DNA of 64,000 bases from Rhizobium mongolense USDA 1844. GTDB taxonomy: Bacteria; Pseudomonadota; Alphaproteobacteria; Rhizobiales; Rhizobiaceae. Where the stretch lies: contig NZ_ATTQ01000002.1 of assembly GCF_000419765.1 (NCBI RefSeq), positions 62,001-126,000 on the forward strand. Direction: 5' to 3'. The translations under genes and the position numbers were made by a program. Each line of letters begins with the position of its first letter. The first letter of the stretch is position 1. Positions 8,763-18,087 of the stretch are shown in pieces. A model generated the notes under the pieces. That model saw nothing but the letters and a program-made list of their open reading frames with translations. It was not told where the DNA came from and ran no database searches.

Positions 8763-9341
8763 TTACTGCGTAACGGTGTCGGGCGCGTTCGGATCCGGCA
8801 ACGGAACTGGGGCGTCTGCCAGCGTGTGCAAGTAAAGGATCACGTTCGCGCGATCCTGTTCCTTCGGCAGACCGGCAAAGCCCATGGCCGTACCCGGAAC
8901 CTGCTTTTTCGGTGCCAGCAGGAAGTGGTTCAGGTGATCGAAGGTCCACTTTTCGCTGCCGCCCTTGGAGAAATCCTTCATGGGGGAGGAATAGGCAAAG
9001 CCCGCATGAGAAGCGATCGGACGATCGACGAGACCATAGAGGTTCGGGCCGACTTTGTTTGGCCCTCCCTTGGTCGCGTCATGACAGGACTGACACTTCT
9101 TGAATACCGTTTCGCCAGCCTTGGCATCGGCGCTGGCAAGAAGCTTGGCGATCGGAACCATAGCTGCTGCAGGTGCAGCTTCGCCACCGCCGGCAGCGGG
9201 TGCCTCTGCCGCAACGATGGCGAAACCTTCCTTCTCCGGCGCTTCGGAGTGGAAGATCCCTTCGGACGCGATCGACACTGACATCAGGACGAAAATCGTT
9301 CCGAGCAGCGCCCCAACGCCCATATTGACATAAGAATTCAT
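8763..9341 (-). CDS. cycM: Membrane-anchored cytochrome c (CycM/c-y type)
   Basis: 192 residues: an N-terminal membrane anchor ([19 protein letters not shown]), an Ala/Glu/Pro-rich tether, then a class I cytochrome c domain. The heme attachment site is CQSCH (about residue 83) and the axial Met lies in [10 protein letters not shown]. The architecture matches CycM/cytochrome c-y of alphaproteobacteria, which carries electrons from the bc1 complex to terminal oxidases at the periplasmic face. The start at 9341 is chosen because GGGGAG lies 9 bases upstream; an in-frame ATG at 9386 would add 15 non-family residues. Confidence 0.92.
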   Translation of the reverse strand: MNSYVNMGVGALLGTIFVLMSVSIASEGIFHSEAPEKEGFAIVAAEAPAAGGGEAAPAAAMVPIAKLLASADAKAGETVFKKCQSCHDATKGGPNKVGPNLYGLVDRPIASHAGFAYSSPMKDFSKGGSEKWTFDHLNHFLLAPKKQVPGTAMGFAGLPKEQDRANVILYLHTLADAPVPLPDPNAPDTVTQ

Positions 9342-9496
9342 CTGCAATGCTCCCCGTGCAGTCGGCAGACCCTGAATAGGCACCATCTTGAAATCGCGCG
9401 GAACCTATGTCTTTTGGCAGTTCGTTGCAACTGTCTAAATGGTCTTGTACGTGAGACTTTTTGACACTTTCCCGCCTGGAATAGAAGGTCCGAACG

Positions 9497-10252
9497 ATGA
9501 CTGCTTCAAATTTAGATGACGTGCTGGTTCTGATCCCCGCCCGCATGGCGTCCACCCGCCTTCCCGGCAAGCCGCTAGCCGATATTTGCGGATTGCCGAT
9601 GATCGTCCAGGTAGCTTTGCGGGCGAAGGAAGCGGAGATCGGCCGTGTCGTCATCGCGGTCGACGACGAGGAGGTTTTCGAGGCGGTTTCGAGGGCCGGC
9701 TTCGAAGTCGTTATGACCCGCAAGGATCATCAATCCGGCTCCGATCGCATTTTCGAAGCCTTGCACAAGGTCGATCCGGACGCGAGCGCCAGGATCGTCG
9801 TCAACGTCCAAGGTGATCTGCCGACCATCGATCCCGAAACGATCCGCGCTGCATTGCGCCCTTTGGAAGAGGAGACCGTCGATATCGCGACGCTGACCGT
9901 CGAGATCACTGATGAGGAAGAGAGGACCAATCCGAACGTTGTCAAGGTCGTGGGGTCTCCGCTCTCTGAAACGCGTCTTCACGCGCTCTATTTCACCCGC
10001 GCGACAGCGCCTTATGGCCAAGGGCCGCTCTATCACCATATCGGCCTCTATGCATATCGCCGGGCTGCGCTCGAGAAATTCGTCTCGCTCGGTCCGTCGG
10101 CCCTTGAGAAGCGCGAATCCCTGGAGCAGCTTCGCGCGCTCGAAGCCGGCATGCGCATCGACGTGGAGATCGTTAAAACCGTTCCGCTAGGGGTCGATAC
10201 GCCTGCCGATCTCGAGAAAGCCCGCCGCATTCTTTCGGCAAGGAAGGCATGA
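9497..10252 (+). CDS. kdsB: 3-deoxy-manno-octulosonate cytidylyltransferase
   Basis: Activates Kdo with CTP to CMP-Kdo for lipopolysaccharide inner-core synthesis in the cytoplasm. It shows the nucleotide-binding start [16 protein letters not shown] (residues 12-27), the VNVQGDLP metal/nucleotide motif (about residue 101) and the family-typical ending in [12 protein letters not shown]. 251 residues is the normal length. It overlaps the pheA reading region by an ATGA, so the two are co-transcribed. Confidence 0.96.
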   Translation: MTASNLDDVLVLIPARMASTRLPGKPLADICGLPMIVQVALRAKEAEIGRVVIAVDDEEVFEAVSRAGFEVVMTRKDHQSGSDRIFEALHKVDPDASARIVVNVQGDLPTIDPETIRAALRPLEEETVDIATLTVEITDEEERTNPNVVKVVGSPLSETRLHALYFTRATAPYGQGPLYHHIGLYAYRRAALEKFVSLGPSALEKRESLEQLRALEAGMRIDVEIVKTVPLGVDTPADLEKARRILSARKA

Positions 10253-10263
10253 AGGACATCGTC

Positions 10264-11124
10264 ATGAACATCAAGACCAATCGAATCTCGTTTCAAGGCG
10301 AATTCGGCGCGAACTCCGACATGGCCTGCCGTGACATGTTCCCGACAATGGAGCCGTTGCCTTGCCAGACATTTGAAGACGCCTTCATGGCGGTCGACAA
10401 CGGTGATGCCGATATTGCGATGATCCCGATTGAAAACACGATCGCGGGCCGAGTCGCCGATATCCATCACCTCCTGCCGGAGTCGCGGCTGCACATCATC
10501 GCCGAATACTTCATGCCGATCCGTTTTCAGCTGATGGTGCTCCCTGGCGTCTCGAAGGACGAAATACGCACCGTGCACAGCCACATCCACGCGCTGGGCC
10601 AATGCCGTAAGATCGTGCGCGCAAATGGCTGGAAGCCGGTGATTGCGGGAGATACGGCAGGTGCCGCGAAGCTCGTCAAGGAAACCGGCGACCGAACCAT
10701 GGCGGCGCTTGCACCGCGTCTTGCCGCCGAACTCTATAGCCTCGACATCGTTGCCGAAAATGTCGAGGACACGGAGAGCAATGTTACGCGCTTTGTCGTG
10801 CTCTCCCGCGACGAGGAATGGGCAAACCGCAGCTCCGGGGAAGAAAAGATCGTCACAACCTTCGTCTTCAACGTCCGCAACATTCCGGCCGCGCTCTATA
10901 AGGCTCTCGGTGGTTTCGCGACAAACAACATCAACATGACGAAGCTTGAAAGCTATCAGCTGGGTGGCAAATTCGTGGCGACGCAGTTTTACGCCGATAT
11001 CGAAGGCCATCCGAACGATGCCCATGTGCGCCGGGCTTTGGAAGAGTTGCGGTTCTTTTCAGAAAATGTCCGCATTCTCGGGGTCTACAGGGGCCACCCG
11101 ATGCGCGGCCAACTGCACAAGTGA
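10264..11124 (+). CDS. pheA: Prephenate dehydratase
   Basis: Converts prephenate to phenylpyruvate in phenylalanine synthesis. It is a stand-alone dehydratase without chorismate mutase. The catalytic domain starts with ISFQGEFGANSDMACRDMFP, contains IPIENTIAGRV and ends with the catalytic TESNVTRFVVLSR motif (about residues 170-182). A C-terminal ACT domain (about 200-286) carries the Phe-binding ESYQLG motif used for feedback inhibition. Two starts are possible: 10249 (overlapping the kdsB stop) and 10264 with GAAGGA upstream. I prefer the second because family-like sequence begins there. Confidence 0.95.
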   Translation: MNIKTNRISFQGEFGANSDMACRDMFPTMEPLPCQTFEDAFMAVDNGDADIAMIPIENTIAGRVADIHHLLPESRLHIIAEYFMPIRFQLMVLPGVSKDEIRTVHSHIHALGQCRKIVRANGWKPVIAGDTAGAAKLVKETGDRTMAALAPRLAAELYSLDIVAENVEDTESNVTRFVVLSRDEEWANRSSGEEKIVTTFVFNVRNIPAALYKALGGFATNNINMTKLESYQLGGKFVATQFYADIEGHPNDAHVRRALEELRFFSENVRILGVYRGHPMRGQLHK

Positions 11125-11156
11125 CGAGGGGCGCCGGTGGCGCCCTTGCTGCTCTC

Positions 11157-11525
11157 TTACTTGTCGGGTTCGCAGACGCGCAACCGGTGGCCGTCCGGAT
11201 CGAGCGCGACAAAGGTCGGGCCGAAATCGAGATCGGTCAACTCCTGAGCAATCGGCAGACCGCGCTTTCGCCAATCCTCGTATTGTTTGGCAACGGCATT
11301 TTCGCCAGCCACCATGAAGGCGACCTCGCCGCGATTGCCGATCGCGGAAGGTTGCGGCTCGACCGTGCTGCGCCGCCACAGGCCGAGCGTGAAGCCGCCG
11401 TCGAGCGGGAACGCGACGAAATTCGGCGCGGCAACCCCGGGTTCGCGGCCGAGCAGATCCTTGTAAAAGATCGCACTTTCGGCAGGATCCTTGACGTAAA
11501 GAATAATGAGGTTCGGGCTGGTCAT
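11157..11525 (-). CDS. VOC-superfamily (glyoxalase-like) protein
   Basis: 122 residues forming two beta-alpha-beta-beta-beta modules of the vicinal-oxygen-chelate fold: LIILYVKDPAESAIFYKDLL at the N-terminus and FGPTFVALDPDGHRLRVCEP at the C-terminus. It resembles small phage-resistance/bleomycin-binding-like VOC proteins whose substrates are mostly unknown. The start at 11525 has GAGGGA upstream. It lies on the same strand as the WYL regulator and the DUF1127-like gene, and such regulator/VOC pairs are common in rhizobia. Confidence 0.85.
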   Translation of the reverse strand: MTSPNLIILYVKDPAESAIFYKDLLGREPGVAAPNFVAFPLDGGFTLGLWRRSTVEPQPSAIGNRGEVAFMVAGENAVAKQYEDWRKRGLPIAQELTDLDFGPTFVALDPDGHRLRVCEPDK

Positions 11526-11648
11526 ATCGGTGTCCCTCGTATTTGGAAAAGGTTGCACAGATTTAGCGCTTACCGGCGACTACCGACGGCAAGCGCTAAA
11601 GCCGCCGCGGATGCGGCGGCGCTACGTCGATGAGGCGATGTAGCGAAT

Positions 11649-11876
11649 TCAGTTGCTCTCGTGGTGGGGGTGGTTCCAGTCCATGAACCCGATATCGCGC
11701 TTCATATACTCGGACATCGCATCGAGATCGAGCTGAGGATAGCGCCTCCGCACCAGGTTGCGCGATGCGTTCAGCATCATTCGCAGCATCAGAGATTGCG
11801 GGTATCTCGCTTGCGTAGTCGTGTCCTCGACAACGCGATTTCTGCATGTCGATCGGGTGAGGTTCAAGCTCGTCAT
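11649..11876 (-). CDS. Small DUF1127-like protein
   Basis: 75 residues with a basic middle and the end LDLDAMSEYMKRDIGFMDWN, which resembles the C-terminal pattern of DUF1127/YjiS-like proteins ('LsdheLrDIGl.r'). In alphaproteobacteria small DUF1127 proteins are often stress- or RNA-metabolism related. Of two adjacent ATG codons the second (11876) is 7 bases from GGAGG and is preferred. It stands between the VOC gene and the WYL regulator on the same strand. Confidence 0.65.
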   Translation of the reverse strand: MTSLNLTRSTCRNRVVEDTTTQARYPQSLMLRMMLNASRNLVRRRYPQLDLDAMSEYMKRDIGFMDWNHPHHESN

Positions 11877-11949
11877 CATCGGTCCTCCAGTTTGGGATCG
11901 TCCCGATAATAGCGCTGACCACTGTCAGTTTATGGCAGTATCCTCGAGG

Positions 11950-12633
11950 CTAAGACGAAATTTCCTGTTGATCCCGCCACTCCTTGAGAAGCACTGCGCG
12001 GCGGCGCGGATAGCGTACCTCTTGGGGTCTCATTTCGACGATCCGGTCGGTGCGGAAATGACGGTAATCCTGCCGCAGTTCGCACCACGCCACCACGACG
12101 CGGACCTGCTCGAAGTAGCTGAGCGCAAAGGGCCAGATATTGCGGACGGAGACGGTTCCGCTCTCATCGGAATAGGTCAGCTTGAGAATCCGTTCGCTGC
12201 GGATCGCCTTGCGAATGGCGTCAAGATCCGCCTTGTCGGCGACGGGCGGACGTAGGTGAACGAGAAGCGTCGAGGTCTCGATTTCATCGCGCATTTCGTG
12301 TGGCAGGACATCGGCAATCTTCGCCAGCGCATCGGCGCCGGCAGCAGCAAGACGCGGATCGGCGGCGCGGGCGACCCAGCGCGAGCCGAGGACCAGTGCC
12401 TCGATTTCGTCCTGCGAAAACATCATCGGCGGCAGCATGAAACCGGGTTTCAAGACGTAGCCGACGCCGGGTTCGCCTTCGATCAGAGCGCCCTGCCCCT
12501 GGAGGCTGGCGATATCGCGATAGAGCGTGCGGATGCTGACGCCTGTTTCCGTTGCCAGGACGGCACCGCTCACCGGACGGCGGTAGCGCCGCAACGTCTG
12601 AAGCAGGGTCAGAAGGCGTTCCGAGCGCGCCAT
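11950..12633 (-). CDS. WYL-domain helix-turn-helix regulator (YafY-like)
   Basis: 227 residues. The N-terminal DeoR-type winged helix (about residues 5-60) reads LLQTLRRYRRPVSGAVLATE ... RTLYRDIASLQGQG. The WYL domain (about 140-205) is thought to sense ligands or nucleic acid. This class usually represses or activates a neighbouring metabolic or stress gene; the VOC protein gene downstream on the same strand is the obvious candidate. Ligand unknown. Confidence 0.88.
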   Translation of the reverse strand: MARSERLLTLLQTLRRYRRPVSGAVLATETGVSIRTLYRDIASLQGQGALIEGEPGVGYVLKPGFMLPPMMFSQDEIEALVLGSRWVARAADPRLAAAGADALAKIADVLPHEMRDEIETSTLLVHLRPPVADKADLDAIRKAIRSERILKLTYSDESGTVSVRNIWPFALSYFEQVRVVVAWCELRQDYRHFRTDRIVEMRPQEVRYPRRRAVLLKEWRDQQEISS

Positions 12634-12642
12634 CGCATCAGC

Positions 12643-13605
12643 CTATTGCTTTTTCCACTCCACCCAATCGCGCATCAGGCGGTGCGCGATAGCGCCTTTG
12701 GGCGGCGAAGCCTGGCCGTTGGCGCCGGGGCGTTCGAGCATTTCAAGTGTTTCCTCGCGGGTGAACCAGCGGCAATCTTCAAGTTCCGATTCGTCGCGGT
12801 GGACCTCTGTTGATTTCGCCTCGGCATAGCAGCCGATCATCAGCGTATGCGGCATCGGCCAGGGCTGCGACGCGTGGTAGCGAATCCGGCCGGTCTTGAT
12901 GCCGGATTCCTCCAGCGTCTCGCGGCGCACGGCGTTTTCGATCGTTTCGCCGGGCTCGACGAAGCCGGCGAGGCAGGAATACATGCCCGGCGTAAAATGG
13001 TGGCTGCGGCCGAGCAGGCAAAGGTCGCGCTGTTCATCGATCGTCAACATGATGACCACCGGGTCGGTGCGCGGGAAGATCATGTGTTCGCAGGCCGTGC
13101 ACACCCGTTTGTAGCCGCCGATGCGCATCTCCATCGTGCTACCGCAGCGGCCGCAGAAGTGGTTGTCGCCGTTCCAGCGAATGAGGCTTGCGGCCTGGGC
13201 GAATTCGCCAAGCAGAACGTCGTCGACGAGCTGGTCGCGGTAGAGCGTCCGGCCGTCGGCGGGCTTGTAATGGCTTTCAAGTTCCTCGGCCGGAATGCCG
13301 ACGGGAACGGCGAGCCGCGGTTCGCCCGTCTTGCGGTAGCCGAGCAGGATCGTCTCATCCCAATGTGGCTGCAGTTCCTGCAGTTCGTAGCGGGCAAACA
13401 GCGGATCGAGCACTTGTCCATCATGCTTCAGGACAAGCTTGTCCTTGGCGAAGGCGAAGATATGCGTGCCGTCCTTCGCCAGCGCATTTTCGACGGACTG
13501 CTCGTCGCGATGTTCAGAATCGCGGTTGAGGTCGTTTGCGGCAAAGGCGGTGAGATTGCTGGGTTCCGGATGTGGGACATCCGAATCGAAAAGCGAACGG
13601 TTCAT
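12643..13605 (-). CDS. nudC: NADH pyrophosphatase / deNADding Nudix hydrolase NudC
   Basis: 320 residues. It hydrolyses NAD(H) to NMN(H) and AMP, and in other bacteria removes NAD caps from RNA. The zinc ribbon is CGRCGSTM with CTACE (about residues 143-164). The Nudix box GFVEPGETIENAVRRETLEE fits GX5EX7REUXEEXGU, and the NudC-specific SQPWPMPHTLM follows it. It overlaps the upstream HIT gene by 4 bases, which suggests a two-gene operon of nucleotide hydrolases. Confidence 0.95.
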   Translation of the reverse strand: MNRSLFDSDVPHPEPSNLTAFAANDLNRDSEHRDEQSVENALAKDGTHIFAFAKDKLVLKHDGQVLDPLFARYELQELQPHWDETILLGYRKTGEPRLAVPVGIPAEELESHYKPADGRTLYRDQLVDDVLLGEFAQAASLIRWNGDNHFCGRCGSTMEMRIGGYKRVCTACEHMIFPRTDPVVIMLTIDEQRDLCLLGRSHHFTPGMYSCLAGFVEPGETIENAVRRETLEESGIKTGRIRYHASQPWPMPHTLMIGCYAEAKSTEVHRDESELEDCRWFTREETLEMLERPGANGQASPPKGAIAHRLMRDWVEWKKQ

Positions 13606-14027
13606 GATGAAAGGGCTTCCCGCAACTTCGCTATGAATTCATCTCTCTTGCCCGCCTCATAGGGCTCGGCCTTACCGAAGCTCCAGACGGGGCCTGGCCA
13701 GTTGGCATCGCCTTCGAAGCGGGCAATGACATGAACATGAAGCTGACGGACGATGTTGCCAAGGGCCCCGATGTTGATTTTTGTGGCGCCGGTGATCTTC
13801 TTCAGGGCAGCCGCGGTCATTTCCGTTTCGAAGGTGAGAAGCACCTGATCGAGCGGCGTGAGTTCGAAGATCTCCGTCATGTTGGCCCTGCGTGGCACCA
13901 GGATCAGCCACGGCCAGCGGGCGTCCTTCGATAATCGGAGATCGCACAGACCCGTTTGCATGACGCTGTCGCTATCGCTCTCCAGCCGACGGTCGAGAAT
14001 GAAATCGTCCAACAGGCATTCCTCCAT
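13602..14027 (-). CDS. HIT-family hydrolase/transferase
   Basis: 141 residues with the histidine-triad region RQLHVHVIARFEGD near residue 99. Members hydrolyse dinucleotides or AMP-linked substrates. The start at 14027 is used because AGGA precedes it by 5 bases and the domain begins right after; the open frame continues upstream into the SRP RNA promoter region, which is unlikely to be translated. It is coupled to nudC by a 4-base overlap. Confidence 0.88.
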   Translation of the reverse strand: MEECLLDDFILDRRLESDSDSVMQTGLCDLRLSKDARWPWLILVPRRANMTEIFELTPLDQVLLTFETEMTAAALKKITGATKINIGALGNIVRQLHVHVIARFEGDANWPGPVWSFGKAEPYEAGKRDEFIAKLREALSS

Positions 14028-14100
14028 ATTTTTCCTATGATTAGCAGTTTTTTTTGAGCTTGGCTTGCTTTTGATGGCGATATTGCCGATATGTGCATCC

Positions 14101-14197
14101 GGGAGGTTGGTGGTGGACGAGCCACTCGCCAACCGGGTCAGGTCCGGAAGGAAGCAGCCCTAACGAGCCCGGCACGGGTCATCGTGCCAGCCTCCCA
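14101..14197 (+). ncRNA. ffs: Signal recognition particle RNA (small bacterial type)
   Basis: The conserved apical domain GGTCAGGTCCGGAAGGAAGC (14136-14155) with its GGAA tetraloop is followed by AGCCC. The ends pair: GGGAGG at 14101-14106 with CCTCCC at 14191-14196. The RNA binds Ffh and targets nascent membrane proteins. Its place directly upstream of dnaX is the common alphaproteobacterial arrangement. The exact ends are estimated from the closing stem. Confidence 0.95.
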
Positions 14198-14244
14198 CCC
14201 TTCTCTCTTCCAAATGCCCGGCGTTCCGGGCGATAAGCAGGGCG

Positions 14245-16122
14245 ATGAGCGACACCGAGCGACAGTCACAAGATGCCGCCTCGACGGGCACCGGGTACCG
14301 GGTGCTGGCACGCAAATACCGCCCCAAGGATTTCACGGACCTCATGGTCGGCCAGGAGCCGATGGTCCGCACCCTGACCAACGCCTTCGAGACCGGCCGC
14401 ATTGCGCAGGCCTACATGCTGACCGGCGTCCGCGGCGTCGGCAAGACGACGACAGCCCGTATTCTGGCGCGCGCGCTGAATTACAAGACGCCCGAGATCG
14501 ACAAGCCGACGATCGATCTGCGCGTGCCGGGCGAACATTGCCAGGCGATCATGGAAGGCCGCCATGTCGACGTGATCGAGATGGACGCCGCCTCCCATAC
14601 CGGTATCGACGATATCCGTGAAATCATCGAGCAGGTACGCTATCGGCCGGTGTCGGCGCGCTACAAGGTTTATATCATCGACGAAGTACACATGCTTTCG
14701 ACACAGGCCTTCAACGGCTTGCTGAAGACGCTCGAAGAGCCGCCGGAGCACGTGAAGTTCATTTTTGCGACCACCGAAATCCGCAAGGTTCCGATTACCG
14801 TTCTCTCGCGCTGCCAGCGCTTCGATCTCCGCCGCATCAGCGCGGCGGATCTCGTCGGCTTGTTTACAACCATCGCAGCGAAGGAAGGCCTCGATGCGGA
14901 GCCGGATGCGCTGGCGATGATCGCGCGTGCCGCCGAAGGCTCGGCACGTGACGGCCTTTCGCTGCTTGACCAGGCAATCGCCCATGGTAGCGGCGTGGTC
15001 CAGGCGGACGCGGTGCGCGGCATGCTGGGCCTTGCCGATCGCGCTCGCATCGTCGATCTCTTCGAGCATGTTGCCAGAGGCGATGTCGCCGCAGCGCTTG
15101 GCGAATTTCAGGCGCAGTACGAAGCCGGCGCAAATCCGGTCGTCGTGTTGACCGACCTTGCCGATTTCACCCATCTCGTTACCCGGCTGAAATATGTGCC
15201 GGACGCTGCTAATGACCCGTCGCTCAGCGAAGTTGAGCGAACCAGGGCTTCCGAGTTCGCTCAAGGGATTGCGGTAACGACGCTGTCGCGGATCTGGCAG
15301 ATGTTGTTGAAGGGCATTCCGGAGACCGAAAGCTCTTCGCGCACGGCCGGTGCGGCGGAAATGGTGCTGATCCGGCTGGCACATGCGGCGCATCTGCCGT
15401 CGCCCGAAGATGCCGCGCGTCGCCTTGCCGAGCTCTCCGAAAACGGCAGCGGTACGCGTCCTTCGCCTACGCCGTCGGGTAACGGTAGCGGCAATGGTGC
15501 CCATGTACCATATCAGTCGACGCTAGCCGTGCGCGCGACGGAGAGCACGCCGAGGCCGCAGCCTTCAGGGGGACCGGCCATGTTGCGTGCCGTACCCGAT
15601 CCCGATCCGCAGCTAATGCAGACGGCAGGCCGCATCGAGACGAAGCCAGCGGAAGCGCCGAAGCCGCTCGTTCATGTCAATTCGATCGCCGATATCGTCA
15701 ATCTCGCTGCGGAAAAGCGCGACCCGAAGCTGAAGGCACTCGTGCGCAATTTCGTGCGGCCCGTGAAGATCGAAGCAGGCCGTCTCGACGTTAGCCTCAC
15801 CGACGGGGCGCCGGCGACACTGCTCAACGAGCTTGCCGTCAAGTTGAAGGAGTGGACCCGCATACACTGGATCGTCAGCCTCAGCCGCGAGGCCGGCGAC
15901 CCGACGATGGTCGAGGCAGAAGCCAAGGCCAAGGAGCAGCAGGTGAGCGACGCCCGGCAGGATCCGGATGTGGCGGCAATCCTGGCGCAGTTCCCGGGCG
16001 CAAAGATCATCGACGTCCGGGTAAGGGCACCCGAACCGGAGGAGGAAGGCGAGGCGAAACCGCCTGCAGTCGCTGAATCCGAAGAGGGTGACATTCTGCC
16101 CGGCGACGACATAGAATTCTGA
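14245..16122 (+). CDS. dnaX: DNA polymerase III subunits gamma and tau
   Basis: The 625-residue clamp-loader ATPase. Walker A is GVRGVGKTTTARILARALNY (about residue 62), Walker B YIIDEVHMLS (about 143), the SRC sensor LSRCQRFDLR and the C-terminal tau region. The four-Cys zinc module between Walker A and B found in most DnaX is lost; only EHCQAIMEG keeps one Cys, which I recall as usual for rhizobia. A Gly/Ser/Pro-rich linker (about residues 400-425) separates the ATPase from the tau tail. It is followed by ybaB with a 21-base gap. Confidence 0.96.
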   Translation: MSDTERQSQDAASTGTGYRVLARKYRPKDFTDLMVGQEPMVRTLTNAFETGRIAQAYMLTGVRGVGKTTTARILARALNYKTPEIDKPTIDLRVPGEHCQAIMEGRHVDVIEMDAASHTGIDDIREIIEQVRYRPVSARYKVYIIDEVHMLSTQAFNGLLKTLEEPPEHVKFIFATTEIRKVPITVLSRCQRFDLRRISAADLVGLFTTIAAKEGLDAEPDALAMIARAAEGSARDGLSLLDQAIAHGSGVVQADAVRGMLGLADRARIVDLFEHVARGDVAAALGEFQAQYEAGANPVVVLTDLADFTHLVTRLKYVPDAANDPSLSEVERTRASEFAQGIAVTTLSRIWQMLLKGIPETESSSRTAGAAEMVLIRLAHAAHLPSPEDAARRLAELSENGSGTRPSPTPSGNGSGNGAHVPYQSTLAVRATESTPRPQPSGGPAMLRAVPDPDPQLMQTAGRIETKPAEAPKPLVHVNSIADIVNLAAEKRDPKLKALVRNFVRPVKIEAGRLDVSLTDGAPATLLNELAVKLKEWTRIHWIVSLSREAGDPTMVEAEAKAKEQQVSDARQDPDVAAILAQFPGAKIIDVRVRAPEPEEEGEAKPPAVAESEEGDILPGDDIEF

Positions 16123-16143
16123 AGGTGAAGAAGGAACCAGACG

Positions 16144-16467
16144 ATGCGCGACCTCATGGGCATGATGGGCAAAGTCAAGGAAATGCAGGCCAAGATGGAG
16201 CAGATGCAGGCGGAAATTGCCGAGCTCCAGGCTGAAGGAAAGGCGGGCGGCGGTCTCGTGACCGTTGTCATGAGCGGCAAGGGCGAACTCAAGAGCTTGA
16301 AGATCGACCCGTCGCTCTTCAAGGAAGACGATGTCGAGATCCTCGAGGATCTGATCATTGCCGCCCACAAGGATGCCAAGGACAAGGCGGAAGCCGCTGC
16401 AGCCGAAAAGACGAAGGCGCTGACCGCTGGCCTGCCAATCCCGCCCGGCTTCAAGATGCCCTTCTGA
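16144..16467 (+). CDS. YbaB/EbfC-family nucleoid-associated protein
   Basis: 107 residues. It starts [20 protein letters not shown] (Met-rich coiled-coil arm) and continues with the conserved core around [20 protein letters not shown], ending in the family-typical PGFKMPF. It binds DNA as a tweezer-shaped dimer. Its position between dnaX and (two genes on) recR is the near-universal dnaX-ybaB-recR association, here interrupted by a LysE exporter and a MOSC gene. GAAGAAGGAA precedes the ATG. Confidence 0.93.
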   Translation: MRDLMGMMGKVKEMQAKMEQMQAEIAELQAEGKAGGGLVTVVMSGKGELKSLKIDPSLFKEDDVEILEDLIIAAHKDAKDKAEAAAAEKTKALTAGLPIPPGFKMPF

Positions 16468-16499
16468 GCTTCGCAGCGATCTAGGTGGGCAGAGCGTCG

Positions 16500-17111
16500 A
16501 TGACGTTGACCAGTCTCATTGTTTTTGCCGGCGCTCTCTTCATGGCCGCCGGTTCGCCGGGGCCGAGCGTTGCGGCGCTTGTCGCCCGCGTATTGTCGAA
16601 GGGCGCCCGTGATGTTCTGCCATTCCTCGCCGCCATGTGGATCGGCGAAGCGATCTGGCTGACCTGTGCGGTGGCTGGCCTTGCCGCAGTTGCCGAAACC
16701 TTCCATTTGGCCTTCGTCGCCATCAAGTGGCTCGGGGTCTGCTATCTGCTCTATCTCGCCTGGAAGATGTGGTTCGCCTCGTATGATGCGAGCGAGGAAA
16801 AGCTTCCTGAAGCGCAATCCGCCGCAAAGCTCTTCTTTGCTGGCATGGCGGTGACGCTCGGCAATCCGAAGATCATGATGTTCTACGTCGCCCTGCTGCC
16901 TTCGATCATCGATATCCATTCGGTGACGATTGTCGGCTGGACAGAACTCGTCGCGACCATGTTCGTCGTACTGATTCTGATCGACGTCAGCTGGGCATTG
17001 CTTGCCGCAAAAGCCCGCGGCTTCCTGAAAAGCCGTCGTGCGATCAGGATCGCAAACCGTGCCAGCGCCGGAACCATGGCCGGTGCCGCCGTCGCAATCG
17101 CGATGCGCTGA
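16500..17111 (+). CDS. LysE/RhtB-family amino-acid or metabolite exporter
   Basis: 203 residues, about six membrane helices. The family start FAGALFMAAGSPGPSVAALV contains the conserved SPGP. The segment GMAVTLGNPKIMMFYVALLP matches the second conserved LysE motif (NPK). Substrates in this family are amino acids or their analogues; none can be assigned here. The ATG at 16500 is preferred over a GTG at 16485. Confidence 0.88.
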   Translation: MTLTSLIVFAGALFMAAGSPGPSVAALVARVLSKGARDVLPFLAAMWIGEAIWLTCAVAGLAAVAETFHLAFVAIKWLGVCYLLYLAWKMWFASYDASEEKLPEAQSAAKLFFAGMAVTLGNPKIMMFYVALLPSIIDIHSVTIVGWTELVATMFVVLILIDVSWALLAAKARGFLKSRRAIRIANRASAGTMAGAAVAIAMR

Positions 17112-17396
17112 GTCACATCCGGGCGAAATCCACAACATCGCTTTTCGTCGACAAGCAGCCGACTGTCAGGAGCGGTTTAGGTCAGTCGCAACAGATCGCG
17201 ACCAACCGGCTTTGGCGGTTCGCCGCGCAGCACGAGCGAAATCGTAACCGCGCCGTTGCGGCGATGCTGTGGACAGTGGCTTCAAGTTCCAACGGCGAGA
17301 GGATGAAGCAGTCCTCTCCCGTCAGCCGCAGCCTCTCTGAAAAAATGCTTCAAGTAGGGCGTATGTGCTGGTGCGTGCTTGGCAGCCGGATGACCG

Positions 17397-18032
17397 TCAT
17401 CGTTGCAAGTCCGAGAGCTGCGCTTCCAGAAGGTGGCGCAGCTTGTTGTGAATGGGCGCGGCGAGATACCGCCCACGGTCTTCGGCGGAGAGCAACTTGC
17501 CGAATGTTGCGAGCATCTCGGGCATCGTCACCTTCTGACCTCCGTACGGCACGTATTCGACGGGCATTCCCGCCTCCGCCACCCCACCAGTGATAACCCG
17601 GCAATAAATGCCGGGGCGGCTGGCCTTGGTGTAGCGCTTCACGAATTTCGGATCGGCCATCCTTGTGGCGAAGGTCGCGCACGGAATGCGCGCCGACGTC
17701 GCCTCGAGAACGAGCTCGCCCGCGATTAAGCGATCGCCAACTGAAACTGCGCGGTTGTCGAGGCCGTCGATCACAAGATTTTCACCGAACGTGCCGGGCT
17801 CGATCGGGCGCCCGAGCTCTCCCGCCCACCAGTCGAGTGTTAGCGATCCTTCGAGATAGACGGCCTGATCGACACCGCCGTGATGCTCGCGGTTGCAAAT
17901 GGCGTCGCCGACGAGACCTTCGGAGTCGATGATCACGGCGCCCTTGACGGCATGCTTGTAGATACCCGTCTTGTATTTCTTGCCGGGCAGCCGCTCAGGA
18001 TTGGCGGTGCAGACGGCACGTATTTTCATCAT
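17397..18032 (-). CDS. MOSC-domain protein (YiiM-like)
   Basis: 211 residues. The MOSC beta-barrel is recognisable in HHGGVDQAVYLE (about residue 50), GTFGENLVIDGL (about 80) and the conserved Cys of RIPCATFATRM (about 117). MOSC proteins bind or transfer sulfur or molybdenum-cofactor groups; YiiM-type members reduce N-hydroxylated compounds with the Mo cofactor. It is divergent from recR with a 55-base spacer. The 285 bases between it and the LysE gene show no gene. Confidence 0.88.
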   Translation of the reverse strand: MMKIRAVCTANPERLPGKKYKTGIYKHAVKGAVIIDSEGLVGDAICNREHHGGVDQAVYLEGSLTLDWWAGELGRPIEPGTFGENLVIDGLDNRAVSVGDRLIAGELVLEATSARIPCATFATRMADPKFVKRYTKASRPGIYCRVITGGVAEAGMPVEYVPYGGQKVTMPEMLATFGKLLSAEDRGRYLAAPIHNKLRHLLEAQLSDLQR

Positions 18033-18087
18033 AAGGTCGACTCTTTCCGCGATTCCGTTTTGACGACATATGGGCTAAGAACGGCAC

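Noticed and set aside
14266..15504. Minus-strand open frame of about 410 codons opposite dnaX
   Set aside because: Antisense shadow with composition typical of reversed GC-rich coding sequence.
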